Position numbers and translations under genes: made by a program. DNA of 64,000 nt. Origin: SZUA-370 sp034003955. GTDB taxonomy: Bacteria > Spirochaetota > Spirochaetia > Treponematales > UBA12059. The stretch lies in NCBI GenBank assembly GCA_034003955.1, contig JAVEXO010000001.1, forward strand, positions 1-64,000, given 5' to 3'. The notes beneath the pieces were generated by a model, which ran no database searches, was not told where the DNA came from, and saw only the letters and a program-made list of their open reading frames with translations. This document shows, piece by piece, positions 17,589-27,236 of this stretch. Each line of letters opens with the position of its first letter. Within the stretch, counting starts at the first letter, position 1.

Positions 17589-17629
17589 ACGCTTCTCTTG
17601 TCAAGAGTACTGGGCAGGAAGAGGTATCC

Positions 17630-18547
17630 TCACAAGTTGATGGTCATGCCTTCACGGCTGGCGTCTAACCTGAGTCTTGTCTTGCCTCGTATCTTTTCCT
17701 GGTAGAATAGTTCCAGTTCCTGTAGCTCCACATCCGTTCTGTTAGGGTCGTGATGGAACAAAAGCAGGTGCTTGACTCCAGAGCGGTTGGCCGCATTGAT
17801 GGCGTATTCGAATGATGAGTGACCCCAGCCAATCTTGCTCGCAGTGTATTCCCTGGCGCTGTACTGCGTGTCATGTATAAGGAGGTCAGCACCGCGATAG
17901 AAGCCTTCTATGCGTTCGTTTTCTTCCTTGGCGGCCTTGTTTCCTTCCTCGGCTATCATGGCGTCGTAATCGGGATGGGAAGGATCAGTAGGAAAAAGGT
18001 TTGTAAACGGTTCATGGTCGTAGGCTGTAACGAACGATTTGCCTTCATACTCTATGCGATAGCCCAGGCAGAGTACCGGATGGTTCAGATACTTTGTCTT
18101 GACGATGATACCATCGCCCAGGTTAATCTGCGTCTCCTTGAGACTTTGGTACTGGATCTTGGCAGAAAGCTCATCCTGGCGTACCGGCCAGTAGCGATAG
18201 GACAGCTGGGATCCTATTATCTGTTCCAGGGTCTCGTCTTCAAAATTAACCGGCCCATGGACCCGTAGTGTCGTACCAGGTATGTATATAGGCGTAAACA
18301 TGGGGAAACCCATGATGTGATCCCAGTGCGTATGCGTCAGAAAAACATCGGCGTCTATGGGGCCGTTCTTGAGGTCGTTTCGTGCCATCCATTCGCCCAG
18401 GCTACGTATGCCGGATCCGGCATCTATGACGATTATCCTCTTGCCGCAACGCACCTCTATGCACGAGGTGTTGCCACCGAAGATTACCGTTTCCGGCCCT
18501 GGTACGGGCATTGACCCGCGATCTCCCCAAATTTTAACGCTGAACAT
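17630..18547 (-). CDS. Metallo-beta-lactamase fold hydrolase
   Basis: 305 residues with the HxHxDH zinc motif in FLTHTHWDHIMG (about 90), further His/Asp ligands in YLNHPV, AYDHEP, LIHDTQ and WGHSSF, and a final LLLFHHDPNRTD. This set resembles the phosphodiesterase/RNase Z-like branch that is common near signalling genes. No signal peptide, so cytosolic. A GGAG-like site precedes the start. It is the last gene of the run LamG/FN3 > TPR > HDOD > MBL, 17 bases after the HDOD gene. Confidence 0.88.
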   Translation of the reverse strand: MFSVKIWGDRGSMPVPGPETVIFGGNTSCIEVRCGKRIIVIDAGSGIRSLGEWMARNDLKNGPIDADVFLTHTHWDHIMGFPMFTPIYIPGTTLRVHGPVNFEDETLEQIIGSQLSYRYWPVRQDELSAKIQYQSLKETQINLGDGIIVKTKYLNHPVLCLGYRIEYEGKSFVTAYDHEPFTNLFPTDPSHPDYDAMIAEEGNKAAKEENERIEGFYRGADLLIHDTQYSAREYTASKIGWGHSSFEYAINAANRSGVKHLLLFHHDPNRTDVELQELELFYQEKIRGKTRLRLDASREGMTINL

Positions 18548-18564
18548 CTAAGGTCTCCCGTTCA

Positions 18565-19431
18565 CTACTTTATCTTCAGGAATATCGATGCCTTGTCAAT
18601 CTCCGCGGCTACAGCAGCATCGATTTCCTCTAGCCAGGCCTTTGGAACACCGAGCTTCTCGTATACCGCCGGGTCTATCTTCTCTGGATACAGACAGCCC
18701 GAGAAACCTATTCCTTCTCTGCTGGCATAGTAATCTGCCACGGCTATCGCCATGACGAGGTCTGCGTTCTTGCCTTCATAGAGCATGACATTGTGATGGA
18801 ATCGTATGCCATCGGCAATAGGCCCGTCCAGATGCCATGCCTCGGCTATCATGGAACCAACCTCGGCGTGGTCTATGTCTATGCTGCGTTTTTCGGCGAG
18901 GTGAATAGGGATACGCTCCCTATCGGCCAGGCTCATTGCCCTGACATACTCGTCTGAAAGCGCGTTGTTGAGCGGTATCTTGCCAATGTCATGGAGGAGG
19001 CCGGCGGCGAAGAATTCATCCAGGCGCTGTGCCTCGACACCCTTCTTCCTGGCTATCATCTTGGCCACGACGCCTACGCACAAGGAATGGCGCCAGAAGC
19101 CCTCCATGTTGAGGGCGCGAAAACCAGACTTGTCGGCCAGCTTGTCGAGTATTGCCGTGCTCAAGGCCAGATTCTTGACGGTATTGACGCCGAGCATGAT
19201 GATGGCACGGACGAGGCTTGTCACCTGGTTCTGCAGACCATAATAGGCCGAATTTATGAGCTTGAGAACCTTACCCATAAGAACGGGATCGAGTGATATG
19301 ACCTTGTCTAGATCTGTTGGGCTGGTCTTGGGGTTGTTGCATATCTCCATCACCTTGGCCACCGTCGTGGGCAGACTCGGCATGGAACTGATATACGACC
19401 GAATCTTCCTGATATTGCTACTTTCGGCCAT
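18565..19431 (-). CDS. HDOD domain protein
   Basis: 288 residues, essentially one HDOD domain: MPSLPTTVAKVMEICNNP (about 16-33), LDPVLMGKVLKLINSAYYGL, and LLHDIGKIPLN (about 148), followed by HAEVGSMIAEAW and IRFHHN. HDOD proteins usually act as signalling scaffolds rather than enzymes; here the HD pair and several later histidines are retained, so catalytic activity is not excluded. GGGAG lies seven bases upstream, inside the end of the TPR gene, which it overlaps by 14 bases. Probable co-translation with the TPR protein. Confidence 0.9.
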   Translation of the reverse strand: MAESSNIRKIRSYISSMPSLPTTVAKVMEICNNPKTSPTDLDKVISLDPVLMGKVLKLINSAYYGLQNQVTSLVRAIIMLGVNTVKNLALSTAILDKLADKSGFRALNMEGFWRHSLCVGVVAKMIARKKGVEAQRLDEFFAAGLLHDIGKIPLNNALSDEYVRAMSLADRERIPIHLAEKRSIDIDHAEVGSMIAEAWHLDGPIADGIRFHHNVMLYEGKNADLVMAIAVADYYASREGIGFSGCLYPEKIDPAVYEKLGVPKAWLEEIDAAVAAEIDKASIFLKIK

Positions 19432-22400
19432 GTTGTTTCTCCCGGCGCATGTATTCTATGAGTTTGGCTAGTCGCGGTGAAATCGGCACACCGAGTATTT
19501 CATCTGGAATAGGAACCGGAACCAGAGGTTTTCTTACCCTGTCTATTATGGCATCCAATTTGGATGATACACCACTCTTCTCCATCGCTTCACGCTTATC
19601 CTGGGGTAGGGATTGCGTCAGGTCCTTGAGGTAGACATAGAGCCTGGCCGCTTCCTCGCCAAAGGGATCAATGTGACTCTTGCCAGGAGCAGGTTTTGGC
19701 TCTGCCTTTGGTTTTGGCTCAGGCTTGGGTGTCGCTTGTGGATCCGGTTTAGGTTCGGCTGCTGGCTCAGGCTCGGCTACTGGCTCATCTTCGACTACTA
19801 GCTCAGGCTCAGGTTCAGCCCAGGGCTGCTCGTCTTCTTCCTCTGTCATTATGTCATCGTCCGGTGCATCGTCTTCTGGTATGAGTTCTTCGTCGAGCGA
19901 TGATAGCTCTTCTGGCTCTAGCTCTTCTTCAGGTAAGAGCTCGTCTTCAGGTAGAAGCTCGTCTTCAGGTAGAAGATCGTCTTCAGGTAGAAGATCGTCT
20001 TCAGGTAGGAGATCGTCTCCAGGTAGGAGATCNNNNNNNNNNNNNNNNNNNNNNNNNNNNNNNNNNNNNNNNNNNNNNNNNNNNNNNNNNNNNNNNNNNN
20101 NNNNNNNNNNNNNNNNNNNNNNNNNNNNNNNNCAGGTAGGAGATCGTCTCCAGGTAGGAGATCAGACTCGGGTAAAATATCTTCCCCGGGTTCTAAATCT
20201 TCGTCTGGAAGACCGGTTTCATCAATATATTCAAGGGGACCATCGATTTCGTCTTGTGGGTCGAGGTTTACCAAATCCTCCACCTCTTCCACGCCAGGTT
20301 CTGCCTCTGGCTGGGATAGATCCATCTGCTCGATGCTGGGGAGTTTGGGCCGTTTCTTGCCACGCGGCTGTGGGGGATAGTCAGGAAAGGGTGGATAGGG
20401 AGGAAAAGACTGTGCCTGCTGGGGAGGCGGAGCTGGTGTCTGTTGTGGAGCCTGTATCGGGGCTTGCTGTTGGGGGTACTGAATAGGTGCCTGCTGCGGG
20501 GGAGGGGCCGCTTGTTGGGGGTACTGTATAGGTGCCTGCTGCGGGGCAGGGGCCGCTTGTTGGGGGTACTGTATAGGTGCCTGCTGTGGGTACTGCATTG
20601 GTGCTTGCTGTTGAAAAGGAACTGGTGGCTGCTGGGTTGGCTGTGCTGGGTAGTTTGGTTCAGGAGCATCCGCCGGCCTGGATTCAGTAGAGCCAGACTC
20701 AGGCTTGGTGCTCGGTGTGTCATCGTAGAGGTCTTGACCCTTGAGGAGAGCATCCACCAGAGGCTCGTCGTCATCTTCGATTTGAAAAGCATCCAATGGA
20801 GGCTCTTCCATCATCTCATCTTCGCCATCCAGTGGTTCTTCTCGCTCGTCCAAGAAGACTAATTCTTCAGACTCGTCCACCGGAATAGTCTCTGCATGGC
20901 CAAGGTCGAAGATGGCCTCGGCGTCTTCGTGCCCATCTGCCGCGTAGTTTTCAGCCAGCGGGGGTTTAAGGGCGTCTCTTAGAACCTTTATGTTCCTGTC
21001 CCAGGCTTCTCCCATATCGCTAGAGTAGGCTCTGACCGCCTTCTCGTAGGCCTCGAGTGAATCATTGAGGCCATCCATATCGTCGGGTCGGCCTCTACCA
21101 CCCCTCAGGTTGACGACCTTGCCGGCGGCCTCGACGGCTCGATCCTTGTCACCAAGAATCTGGTATTCTGCCGACAGCTCCAGCCATGCCTGGGCATCGT
21201 CTGGCTTGGCCTCTACGGCTTCCTTGAGTATCTGTGCCGCGTGTACGTGATCTTTCTTGTCGGCATAGCATCGAGCTAGCTCTACCCTGGCTGAAATGTC
21301 CTTGGGTCTGGATATGAGGTATTCTTCTAGTTCTTCCTGGGCAGCCTCGATATCCCCGGCTTCCCTGTAAAGCCTCGCCAGCTCTATCCTGAATGGGGCT
21401 TGGCTTGGGTCGAGCTTGACTATCTTCTTGTAGACGTCCCTGGCCTTTTCTGGCTTTTCCATGGCCTGAAGGAGGATGCCGTATATCTTGAGGGCCTCTA
21501 TGTCGTTTGGAGAACGCCTGAGGATATCACTCACGCTATCCATGGCCAGGTCGAGGTGACCAAGCGCCTTATAGAGCCTTGCTAATTGAACGCGCAACCC
21601 GTCGTTGTCTGGCATCAGTTCCACGAGAGCCTGGATCTCACCTACGGCCTCTGCGTACCGTCCTGTCTTTTCAAGAACGTCTTGGATATTGACTGCGGCT
21701 GTAAGGAATTTAGGGTCTGCCTCGAGTGCCTTGCGAAACCACGATACGGCTTCGTCAGGCTTTCCTGCCTCTGCGTAGGCCAGGCCAATGCCGTTCCTGG
21801 CCGATGCATTGTCCGAATCTATGGCTATTATCTGAGAAAAAACCTCTATGGACCGCTTCTGATCACCGTTCTTGGCCAGGCATTCGCCATAGCGTGACAT
21901 GGCCTCTATCCAGCCTGGTCTGCCCTTGACGGCTGCCTCGTATTCGGCGATGGCATCATCTGTCTTTCCGAGAGCCTCGTAGGCTATGCCCAGATTAAAA
22001 TGGAAAGACGGGTAATTGGGGTCCACCGCCAGCCCACGCCAGAACACCTGCACCGCCTTGGCATTATCGCCTAGAGCCAGGTACACGTTGCCCAGGTTGT
22101 TGTAGGCAATGACATGGTCGCCATCTATCTCTATGGCCTTGGCAAACGATATTTCTGCTGCGCGTAGATTTCCGAGTGCCTTGTGGGCGTTTCCCAGGTT
22201 AAACAGGAGTTCTGCATCGTTAGGCTTAAGATCTATGGCGCGTTCAAGGGCAGAGAGTGCGTCGAGGTTCTTGTTGAGTCGCAAGTAGGATACGGCCATT
22301 CCTTCCAGGGCACGGATGTCCCTGGCGTCGGCTTCCACGGCGCTTGAGAAGGCGGCCAGGGCATCGCTAGCCCTGTTGGTACGAAGATAGACGGTACCGA

Positions 22401-22539
22401 GTACCATCCTAGCCACCTGGGATGTCGGCTCAGCGAGCAAGGTTTTCCTGGCATATTGTTCAGCCGTCTCAAAGTCCCTCAGTCTGAGGGCACTCTTGGC
22501 GCGGGAGATGTTGCTAGACCCCTTGCTGTGTCCGCTCAT
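19418..22539 (-). CDS. Large TPR protein with low-complexity C-terminal region, interrupted by an assembly gap
   Basis: At least 1008 residues once joined across the 100-N gap. The first 480 residues are about 12-13 TPR repeats (for example NLGNAHKALGNLRAAEISFAKAI). Then come an acidic region, a Pro/Gln region of 15-residue repeats (APIQYPQQAAPAPQQ), a (G/E)DDLLP hexapeptide array spanning the gap, an EPKPEPKP-type stretch and a conserved-looking helical tail ending near 19418. The frame before the gap and the frame after it both encode the same hexapeptide, and they become one frame if the true missing length is 5 plus a multiple of 18 bases. The start overlaps the upstream stop as ATGA. No signal peptide; probably a cytoplasmic scaffold. 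Confidence 0.8.
19932..20168. repeat. 18-bp tandem repeat encoding a DDLLP hexapeptide, containing the gap
   Basis: Units of the type GGTAGGAGATCGTCTCCA run from 19932 up to the gap (about 5.6 visible copies) and resume at 20133-20151, then decay. On the minus strand each unit encodes (G/E)DD or (G/E)DE followed by LLP. Units closest to the gap are most alike, which is why assembly stalled here. Confidence 0.92.
20033..20132. other. Assembly gap of exactly 100 N
   Basis: A run of 100 N, the usual placeholder length for a gap of unknown size, inside the hexapeptide repeat. The flanking repeat phase predicts a true missing length of 5 + 18k bases. Confidence 0.97.
20485..20590. repeat. 45-bp tandem repeat encoding APIQYPQQAAPxPQQ
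   Basis: Two nearly identical 45-bp units at 20485-20529 and 20530-20574, followed by a partial third copy. On the minus strand each encodes a 15-residue Pro/Gln unit inside the TPR protein. The high identity between copies suggests recent expansion. Confidence 0.85.
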
Positions 22540-24083
22540 GGTGAGACCCTCGATGGCCGCGCGCTAGTCTCGCGCGATAATTCCCCAATGTGGGGAGGAT
22601 GAGCGCCGTCCACTGCGGCAACGGCGACGAAGTACAGGGTTCCGTTCTTGAGCCCGTTGAGCGTGAGGCTCGATGACTTCTGGCCGTTTACATGTATGGG
22701 GCTCGGCCCTTCCGTTGCTCCCGTACCGAAGTAATCTCCAGACGCCAGGCCATAGTATACCATGTACCCGCCAATATCGGCCTCTGATACTTGAGACCAG
22801 CGCACCGTTATACGTTTGTCTCCACTGCTGGCTGCTATTGACGAAGGTGGACTAGGAGGACGATCGGTCTCATAACGAATCTTTATCGACGATATTGATG
22901 GGGAGCGCTCGCCGGAGGCATCGGGGTATAGTTCCATTCTTATCTGGATATATCGTCCGCGTGGCGGAGAGCCGTCTGTCTTGAGTTCATCGCCTGGAGA
23001 GAATGCCATCCATGATTGTGTCTCATCTCGCCAGGCTACCGACGAATCGGTCAAGCGATAGCTCCAGTGTACCGCTGATTCTCCTGGCGTCTTGAAACGT
23101 GCCCCTATGGATAGCAGAGACGTGTTTGTAGCCCCCAGGTCCAAGACGGGTGATAGTACCGACCCTCCGCTTGCGGGGTAGCGCCGGAGTACCGCGTCTG
23201 CTATGAAGCTTGGAATAATGCTGAACTCGTCTATGAGGCCTGTATAATTCTGTGCAATCTCAAGCCTGCCTGAGCCTCCGGGTATTGGTGTGAATATCGT
23301 TCCTGATTGCTTGCCTGTCGATGTGGCGTAGCTTATGGCCTCGGCACTCCCATTCATAAGGTATTCCAGGAGACCGGTGGATGCATCGAAGCGTACAAGG
23401 TGATGTGACCAGACGCCCGGTACGAGTGTCGAGACGCCAGGCAGGCTTATGGTGCTTGGCTTTCCATCGGGAGCAGTAAAGAAGTTGATGAAACCGAAGA
23501 CAAGCCTGTTCCTGAGCACGATGCAAGAAATCTGCTGAGAAAAGCTAGTCTTGCCGGTTATTCGGTTGGCCTTCCAGAGGAAAACGATCTCTCCTGAGTC
23601 GGCGCGCGTCGGCTTGATCCAGAATTCTATTGAAAGATCCTCTATTGGAAGGTTGGGTATGAACAGGGCCTTTTCGCCTGGTGTGACGACAAGATGGGTG
23701 AGCGGTGCCTTGAATACGCCGGCTCCATCGCCTAATCTGGCATCCCCGGCTCGTTCATAGGGGCCGAAAGTCTCGACTCTCCAACGACCACCGGAGTCAG
23801 CCGGAACATCCCCGTCGAATGACAGATGGAGGTCTGGAACCACGGATTCGAGCCCTCCTTTAGTACCAAGTACTATCTCCGGGCCTGCATTTCCAATGCT
23901 AGACTGGGTACCGTCATAGACCCATTGCCGTGCGGAACCAGGAGAAGACGTAGAGGAGTCTACATGCAGGATTTCCTCGGCCTCCAGGCCGGAGCCGGCT
24001 ATTGCCATCATGGAAAGTGCCGCGGCCAGCGCGATGAGACAAGAATGATTGCTATGCATGCTGCTGCGTGCTAAAAAAGCCAT
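22536..24083 (-). CDS. Exported LamG-like/fibronectin type III protein
   Basis: 515 residues. A signal peptide (IALAAALSMMAIAGSGLEA, cleavage about residue 36) leads to a concanavalin A-like LamG domain (about 130-280: LSIEFWIKPTRADSGEIVFLW, GVWSHHLVRFDASTGLLEYLMNG given here as separate short blocks) and a C-terminal fibronectin type III domain (about 420-510: PPSPPSSIAASSGDKRITVRW, GYMVYYG, LKNGTLYFVAVAAVD). It probably binds carbohydrate or surface polymer outside the cytoplasmic membrane. ATG 24083 has GGGGA about ten bases upstream; 24104 and 24059 are alternatives. Its stop overlaps the TPR start as ATGA. It diverges from uvrC. Confidence 0.75.
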   Translation of the reverse strand: MAFLARSSMHSNHSCLIALAAALSMMAIAGSGLEAEEILHVDSSTSSPGSARQWVYDGTQSSIGNAGPEIVLGTKGGLESVVPDLHLSFDGDVPADSGGRWRVETFGPYERAGDARLGDGAGVFKAPLTHLVVTPGEKALFIPNLPIEDLSIEFWIKPTRADSGEIVFLWKANRITGKTSFSQQISCIVLRNRLVFGFINFFTAPDGKPSTISLPGVSTLVPGVWSHHLVRFDASTGLLEYLMNGSAEAISYATSTGKQSGTIFTPIPGGSGRLEIAQNYTGLIDEFSIIPSFIADAVLRRYPASGGSVLSPVLDLGATNTSLLSIGARFKTPGESAVHWSYRLTDSSVAWRDETQSWMAFSPGDELKTDGSPPRGRYIQIRMELYPDASGERSPSISSIKIRYETDRPPSPPSSIAASSGDKRITVRWSQVSEADIGGYMVYYGLASGDYFGTGATEGPSPIHVNGQKSSSLTLNGLKNGTLYFVAVAAVDGAHPPHIGELSRETSARPSRVSP

Positions 24084-24175
24084 GGTGTATCGGTCCCCTA
24101 TCACTGGGAATTCGGCAAAATAGCCGTGGAGGCTCCACTTTTAGTAGAAACCTCGTTATCATATTATCGAAGAAT

Positions 24176-26014
24176 ATGGAAGAGAATAAAGCCCGGCCGG
24201 TGACATCTTTAAGAAATACCGCTAAACAGGCTCCAGAAGCACCCGGTGTGTACCTCTGGAGAGACTCCGATGGTGTCGTCATATACGTTGGCAAGGCAAA
24301 ATCGCTCAAGGCTCGTCTTTCGTCGTATTTTTCAGGAAAAAGGGAAATAAAGACGCGCCTCCTGGTTTCAAAGGCAACAAGTCTCGAGTGGATACTGACT
24401 GAAACAGAATACGCAGCACTGCTTTTAGAGAACAATCTCATAAAGGAGCACGCGCCACGCTACAATATCAATCTAAAAGACGGGAAAACCTACCCCTCGA
24501 TACGGATAACAAACGAGGAATTCCCCCGAGTCTTTAGAACCAGGCGAATCATTGACGATGGAAGCCGGTATTTTGGCCCCTATCCCAGCGCCGATGTCAT
24601 AGATCGTTATCTTGATCTCGTCAGGCGGCTATTTCCTCTACGCCGTTGCAAGACACTGCGCAAGCGCGATACTCCCTGCATGTATTACCACATAGGCAGG
24701 TGCTCAGCTCCCTGTGCCGGCAAGACGAGCCGAGAGGAATATGCCGTACAGGTGGAACGAGTAGCCACACTGCTTTCTGGAGACTCGCAGGCTCTCGCCA
24801 CTGCCCTCAAGACAGAGATGGAAGCCGCTTCCCTGGCCATGCAGTTCGAGAAAGCCGCCACGCTCCGCGACTCCATACAGGCCATAGAGTCGTTCCAGGC
24901 CGACTCAGGTGTCGTTGACTTCGCATACGGCGATAGGGACTACGTGGCCTGGGCTGTAGACGGCAGCCTCATCGATTTTGTCGTCTTCCAGACGCGTTCT
25001 GGCAGGCTCGTAGGGCGAGACCTGTTCCGTGAGCGTAGTTTTGGGACAGAATCCGACGCCGCCTCCCAGTTTATAAGCGCCTATTATGGCCATGATCGAC
25101 TGCCCCCGCCAGAGCTGTTTGTAAAGTCTACGGATGGTCTTGAACTAGCGGCTAATTATCTACGACGTGAACTGACGTGTGATTTTAGACTGGCCATGCC
25201 GGACGAGCGGCGGCATGAGGCGGCGCTCGCCATGGCTGAGCATAACGCCAAGGAAGACCTCCTGAAGCGACGCCGTGAATTTGGAGACGTCGAGGCGCTG
25301 GAGGCATTGAGGGCGGCACTCGATCTTGAGACTCTTCCTGAGTTCATAGAGGGTTTCGACATAGCCCAGCTTTCTGGAAAGCATACTGTCGCGTCTCTTG
25401 TATCGTTTCGTAATGGTGCGCCATATAAGAAGGGCTACCGCATATTCAAGATTCGTAGCCTTGAGGGCGGCATAGACGACTATGGGGCCATGAGGGAGGC
25501 TGTCGCTCGGCATTACACGCATGTAGCCAACGGTGAGGCCGAGGTGCCGGACCTACTGCTCATAGACGGTGGCCGCGGTCAGGTGAACGCCGCTTGGGAG
25601 GTGCTGGATGCCCTGGGCCTCGACGTGCCAATAGTCGGCCTGGCTAAGGAAAACGAGGAACTATGGCCTCACGGTGCCAAGGAGCCAATAGTCTTGCCAA
25701 AGGATTCTTCAGGTTTACGGCTCGTCGTGGCCATACGCGACGAGGCGCATCGTTTTGCTACAGGTATGAACCAAAGGCTGCGAGGCAAGGCGGTAGGTTT
25801 CCCGATACTCGAGGCGGTCAGGGGCGTTGGCCCCGCCAGGGCGCGGCGTATCATGGATGCCTTTGGTTCCCTGGCAGCGGTCGCCGAGGCCGAGCCATCA
25901 TATATAGCGGCTGAGTCAGGTCTGGACAGGAGCGCAGCAAGCGCCGTCAAGGAAGCTGCGGCTCGTGCGGCCTCAGCCGGTCTCGACACAGGCACTGATT
26001 CCAAGCGAAACTAG
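24176..26014 (+). CDS. uvrC: Excinuclease ABC subunit C
   Basis: 612 residues, usual UvrC length. Domains: GIY-YIG nuclease (PGVYLWRDSDGVVIYVGKAKSLKAR split as GVYLW and IYVGKAK, residues 20-95), a Cys-rich link (LFPLRRCKT, CMYYHIGRCSAPC), the UVR helical motif near 215-245 (ALKTEMEAASLAMQFEKAA), the RNase H-like endonuclease region (EGFDIAQLSGKHTVASLV, LLIDGGRGQVNAA) and C-terminal helix-hairpin-helix (GVGPARARRIMDAFGS). It makes the two incisions in nucleotide excision repair with UvrAB. The start at 24176 (MEENKARP) is preferred over 24068, which would put 36 odd residues before the GIY-YIG domain; its RBS is weak. Confidence 0.95.
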   Translation: MEENKARPVTSLRNTAKQAPEAPGVYLWRDSDGVVIYVGKAKSLKARLSSYFSGKREIKTRLLVSKATSLEWILTETEYAALLLENNLIKEHAPRYNINLKDGKTYPSIRITNEEFPRVFRTRRIIDDGSRYFGPYPSADVIDRYLDLVRRLFPLRRCKTLRKRDTPCMYYHIGRCSAPCAGKTSREEYAVQVERVATLLSGDSQALATALKTEMEAASLAMQFEKAATLRDSIQAIESFQADSGVVDFAYGDRDYVAWAVDGSLIDFVVFQTRSGRLVGRDLFRERSFGTESDAASQFISAYYGHDRLPPPELFVKSTDGLELAANYLRRELTCDFRLAMPDERRHEAALAMAEHNAKEDLLKRRREFGDVEALEALRAALDLETLPEFIEGFDIAQLSGKHTVASLVSFRNGAPYKKGYRIFKIRSLEGGIDDYGAMREAVARHYTHVANGEAEVPDLLLIDGGRGQVNAAWEVLDALGLDVPIVGLAKENEELWPHGAKEPIVLPKDSSGLRLVVAIRDEAHRFATGMNQRLRGKAVGFPILEAVRGVGPARARRIMDAFGSLAAVAEAEPSYIAAESGLDRSAASAVKEAAARAASAGLDTGTDSKRN

Positions 26015-26017
26015 GCC

Positions 26018-26407
26018 ATGCTACAAAAGATACCAGTGCCCACCCTGATCGTTGCAGCTCTTATACTCGTCGCCGTTCTCCTGCCAGGCTCCACTTTGCC
26101 CGATACCCCAGGAATTCCCGGCTTTGACAAGATTGTCCATTTTACCATGTTCCTCACACTTGCGGTGGCTGTACAGCTTGATTTTAATCCCGGCGGCTTA
26201 CGCTCTATGCTCATCGTCGTGTTTTTGGCATTGGTATTCTCTGCTCTCACCGAAGCATTGCAGCTGATGGTAGATGGCAGGGCCGCCGAATTGGTAGACA
26301 TGCTGGCCGATTTGGCCGGATTTGGTGTGGGCATCGCAGCCAGGCACCCATTGTCAAACAGGGTCAGGAAGATAGGGTATTGGGCTGCTGGGATGCTAAA
26401 AAAATAA
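26018..26407 (+). CDS. VanZ-like membrane protein
   Basis: 129 residues, three or four membrane helices. The pattern PGFDKIVHFTMFLTLAVAV (about 32-50) and the later glutamate-rich LTEALQLMVDGRAAELVDMLADLAG match VanZ-like proteins, which in glycopeptide-resistant bacteria lower teicoplanin susceptibility but in most genomes have no known role. It begins three bases after the uvrC stop and is probably co-transcribed. The 147 bases after it hold only a 43-codon open stretch (from ATG 26467) with no recognised similarity. Confidence 0.8.
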   Translation: MLQKIPVPTLIVAALILVAVLLPGSTLPDTPGIPGFDKIVHFTMFLTLAVAVQLDFNPGGLRSMLIVVFLALVFSALTEALQLMVDGRAAELVDMLADLAGFGVGIAARHPLSNRVRKIGYWAAGMLKK

Positions 26408-26554
26408 ATCAAAATACTAGCGTGTATTGACCAGCTTCCGGTGCCACGATACAGTGCCTGCGACGGATGTATACCCCCTACAGGATAGCCGTACTCGTAT
26501 TCTTCACGGGGGAGAACTGGCTCCAGGGCTGGATTAACGTCGTGGAGCACATCT

Positions 26555-27226
26555 ATGGATATTCCAAGCATACTACCGCCGTCCCTCTTGTCTGAGCGAC
26601 TGGAGTCTGTAGCCTACATTTACAGGCGAGCCGATGCCGCGGTAGAACAATTCATTACAAGTTCTGGCGTCTCCTGTCCTCTGGGCTGTGGTAGCTGTTG
26701 CGAGGCTTTCGTTCCCGACATTCTGCCAGTTGAGGCGGCATACCTGGCTACATTCATGGCTGGTTCCGATAGGGATGTCGCATTTAAGCTGGCGGCTAGT
26801 GGCATAGAGGCTAGGCGTCGCGATGATGGCCGTTTGGGATGTCCCCTATACAACGACGATTCTCCGTATCATTGTACTGTCTATGAGGCAAGGCCCCTTG
26901 TCTGTAGGATGTTTGCGTTTTCTGCGGTTCGCGACAAGTTTGGGCATCCTTCCTTCTCGGTGTGCAGGCTCGGATTGAGCAGCTCGGGCACTCGTGTTGC
27001 GAGCGGAACCAGGCTGCTCGAAGTCTTTGGAAGCGAACCGCCGGTGATGGCATACATGGGTTCAGAGCTGGAGTCTATTGATCCAGATGCCGCGGGAGAC
27101 AGAGCACCCTTGCCAACGGCCCTCTCCGAGGCGATAGTCAGGGTGCTGTTCCTCATAGGCATGAGGGATGACAAACCTCTCGGAAACGGTCCGGACATCA
27201 CGCCACCCATGCCAAACAGCGCCTAG
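26555..27226 (+). CDS. YkgJ family cysteine-cluster protein
   Basis: 223 residues. The cysteine pattern is typical of the YkgJ/CxxCxxCC family: CPLGCGSCCEAF (about 42-53), then GCPLY, HCTVYEARPLVCRMF (about 110-125) and SVCRLG. These residues probably hold a zinc or iron-sulfur centre; the function is unknown. ATG 26555 was chosen as the first in-frame start; no strong RBS. The Rsm22-like gene follows after ten bases, so the two may form a unit. Confidence 0.85.
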   Translation: MDIPSILPPSLLSERLESVAYIYRRADAAVEQFITSSGVSCPLGCGSCCEAFVPDILPVEAAYLATFMAGSDRDVAFKLAASGIEARRRDDGRLGCPLYNDDSPYHCTVYEARPLVCRMFAFSAVRDKFGHPSFSVCRLGLSSSGTRVASGTRLLEVFGSEPPVMAYMGSELESIDPDAAGDRAPLPTALSEAIVRVLFLIGMRDDKPLGNGPDITPPMPNSA

Positions 27227-27236
27227 AGGAGGCCTC

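Noticed and set aside
19932..20168. 18-bp repeats as a possible CRISPR array
   Set aside because: Units are directly adjacent without spacers and encode a peptide repeat in frame.
19680..20486. Long plus-strand Ser/Gly-rich frame opposite the TPR protein
   Set aside because: It is the antisense of the low-complexity repeats and runs through the N gap; the minus-strand TPR frame is far better supported.
26408..26554. 43-codon frame from 26467 as a small gene
   Set aside because: No RBS and no similarity noted; kept only as a remark in the VanZ entry.
26011..26571. Minus-strand frame overlapping the VanZ and YkgJ region
   Set aside because: It overlaps well-supported plus-strand genes and has no recognisable domain.
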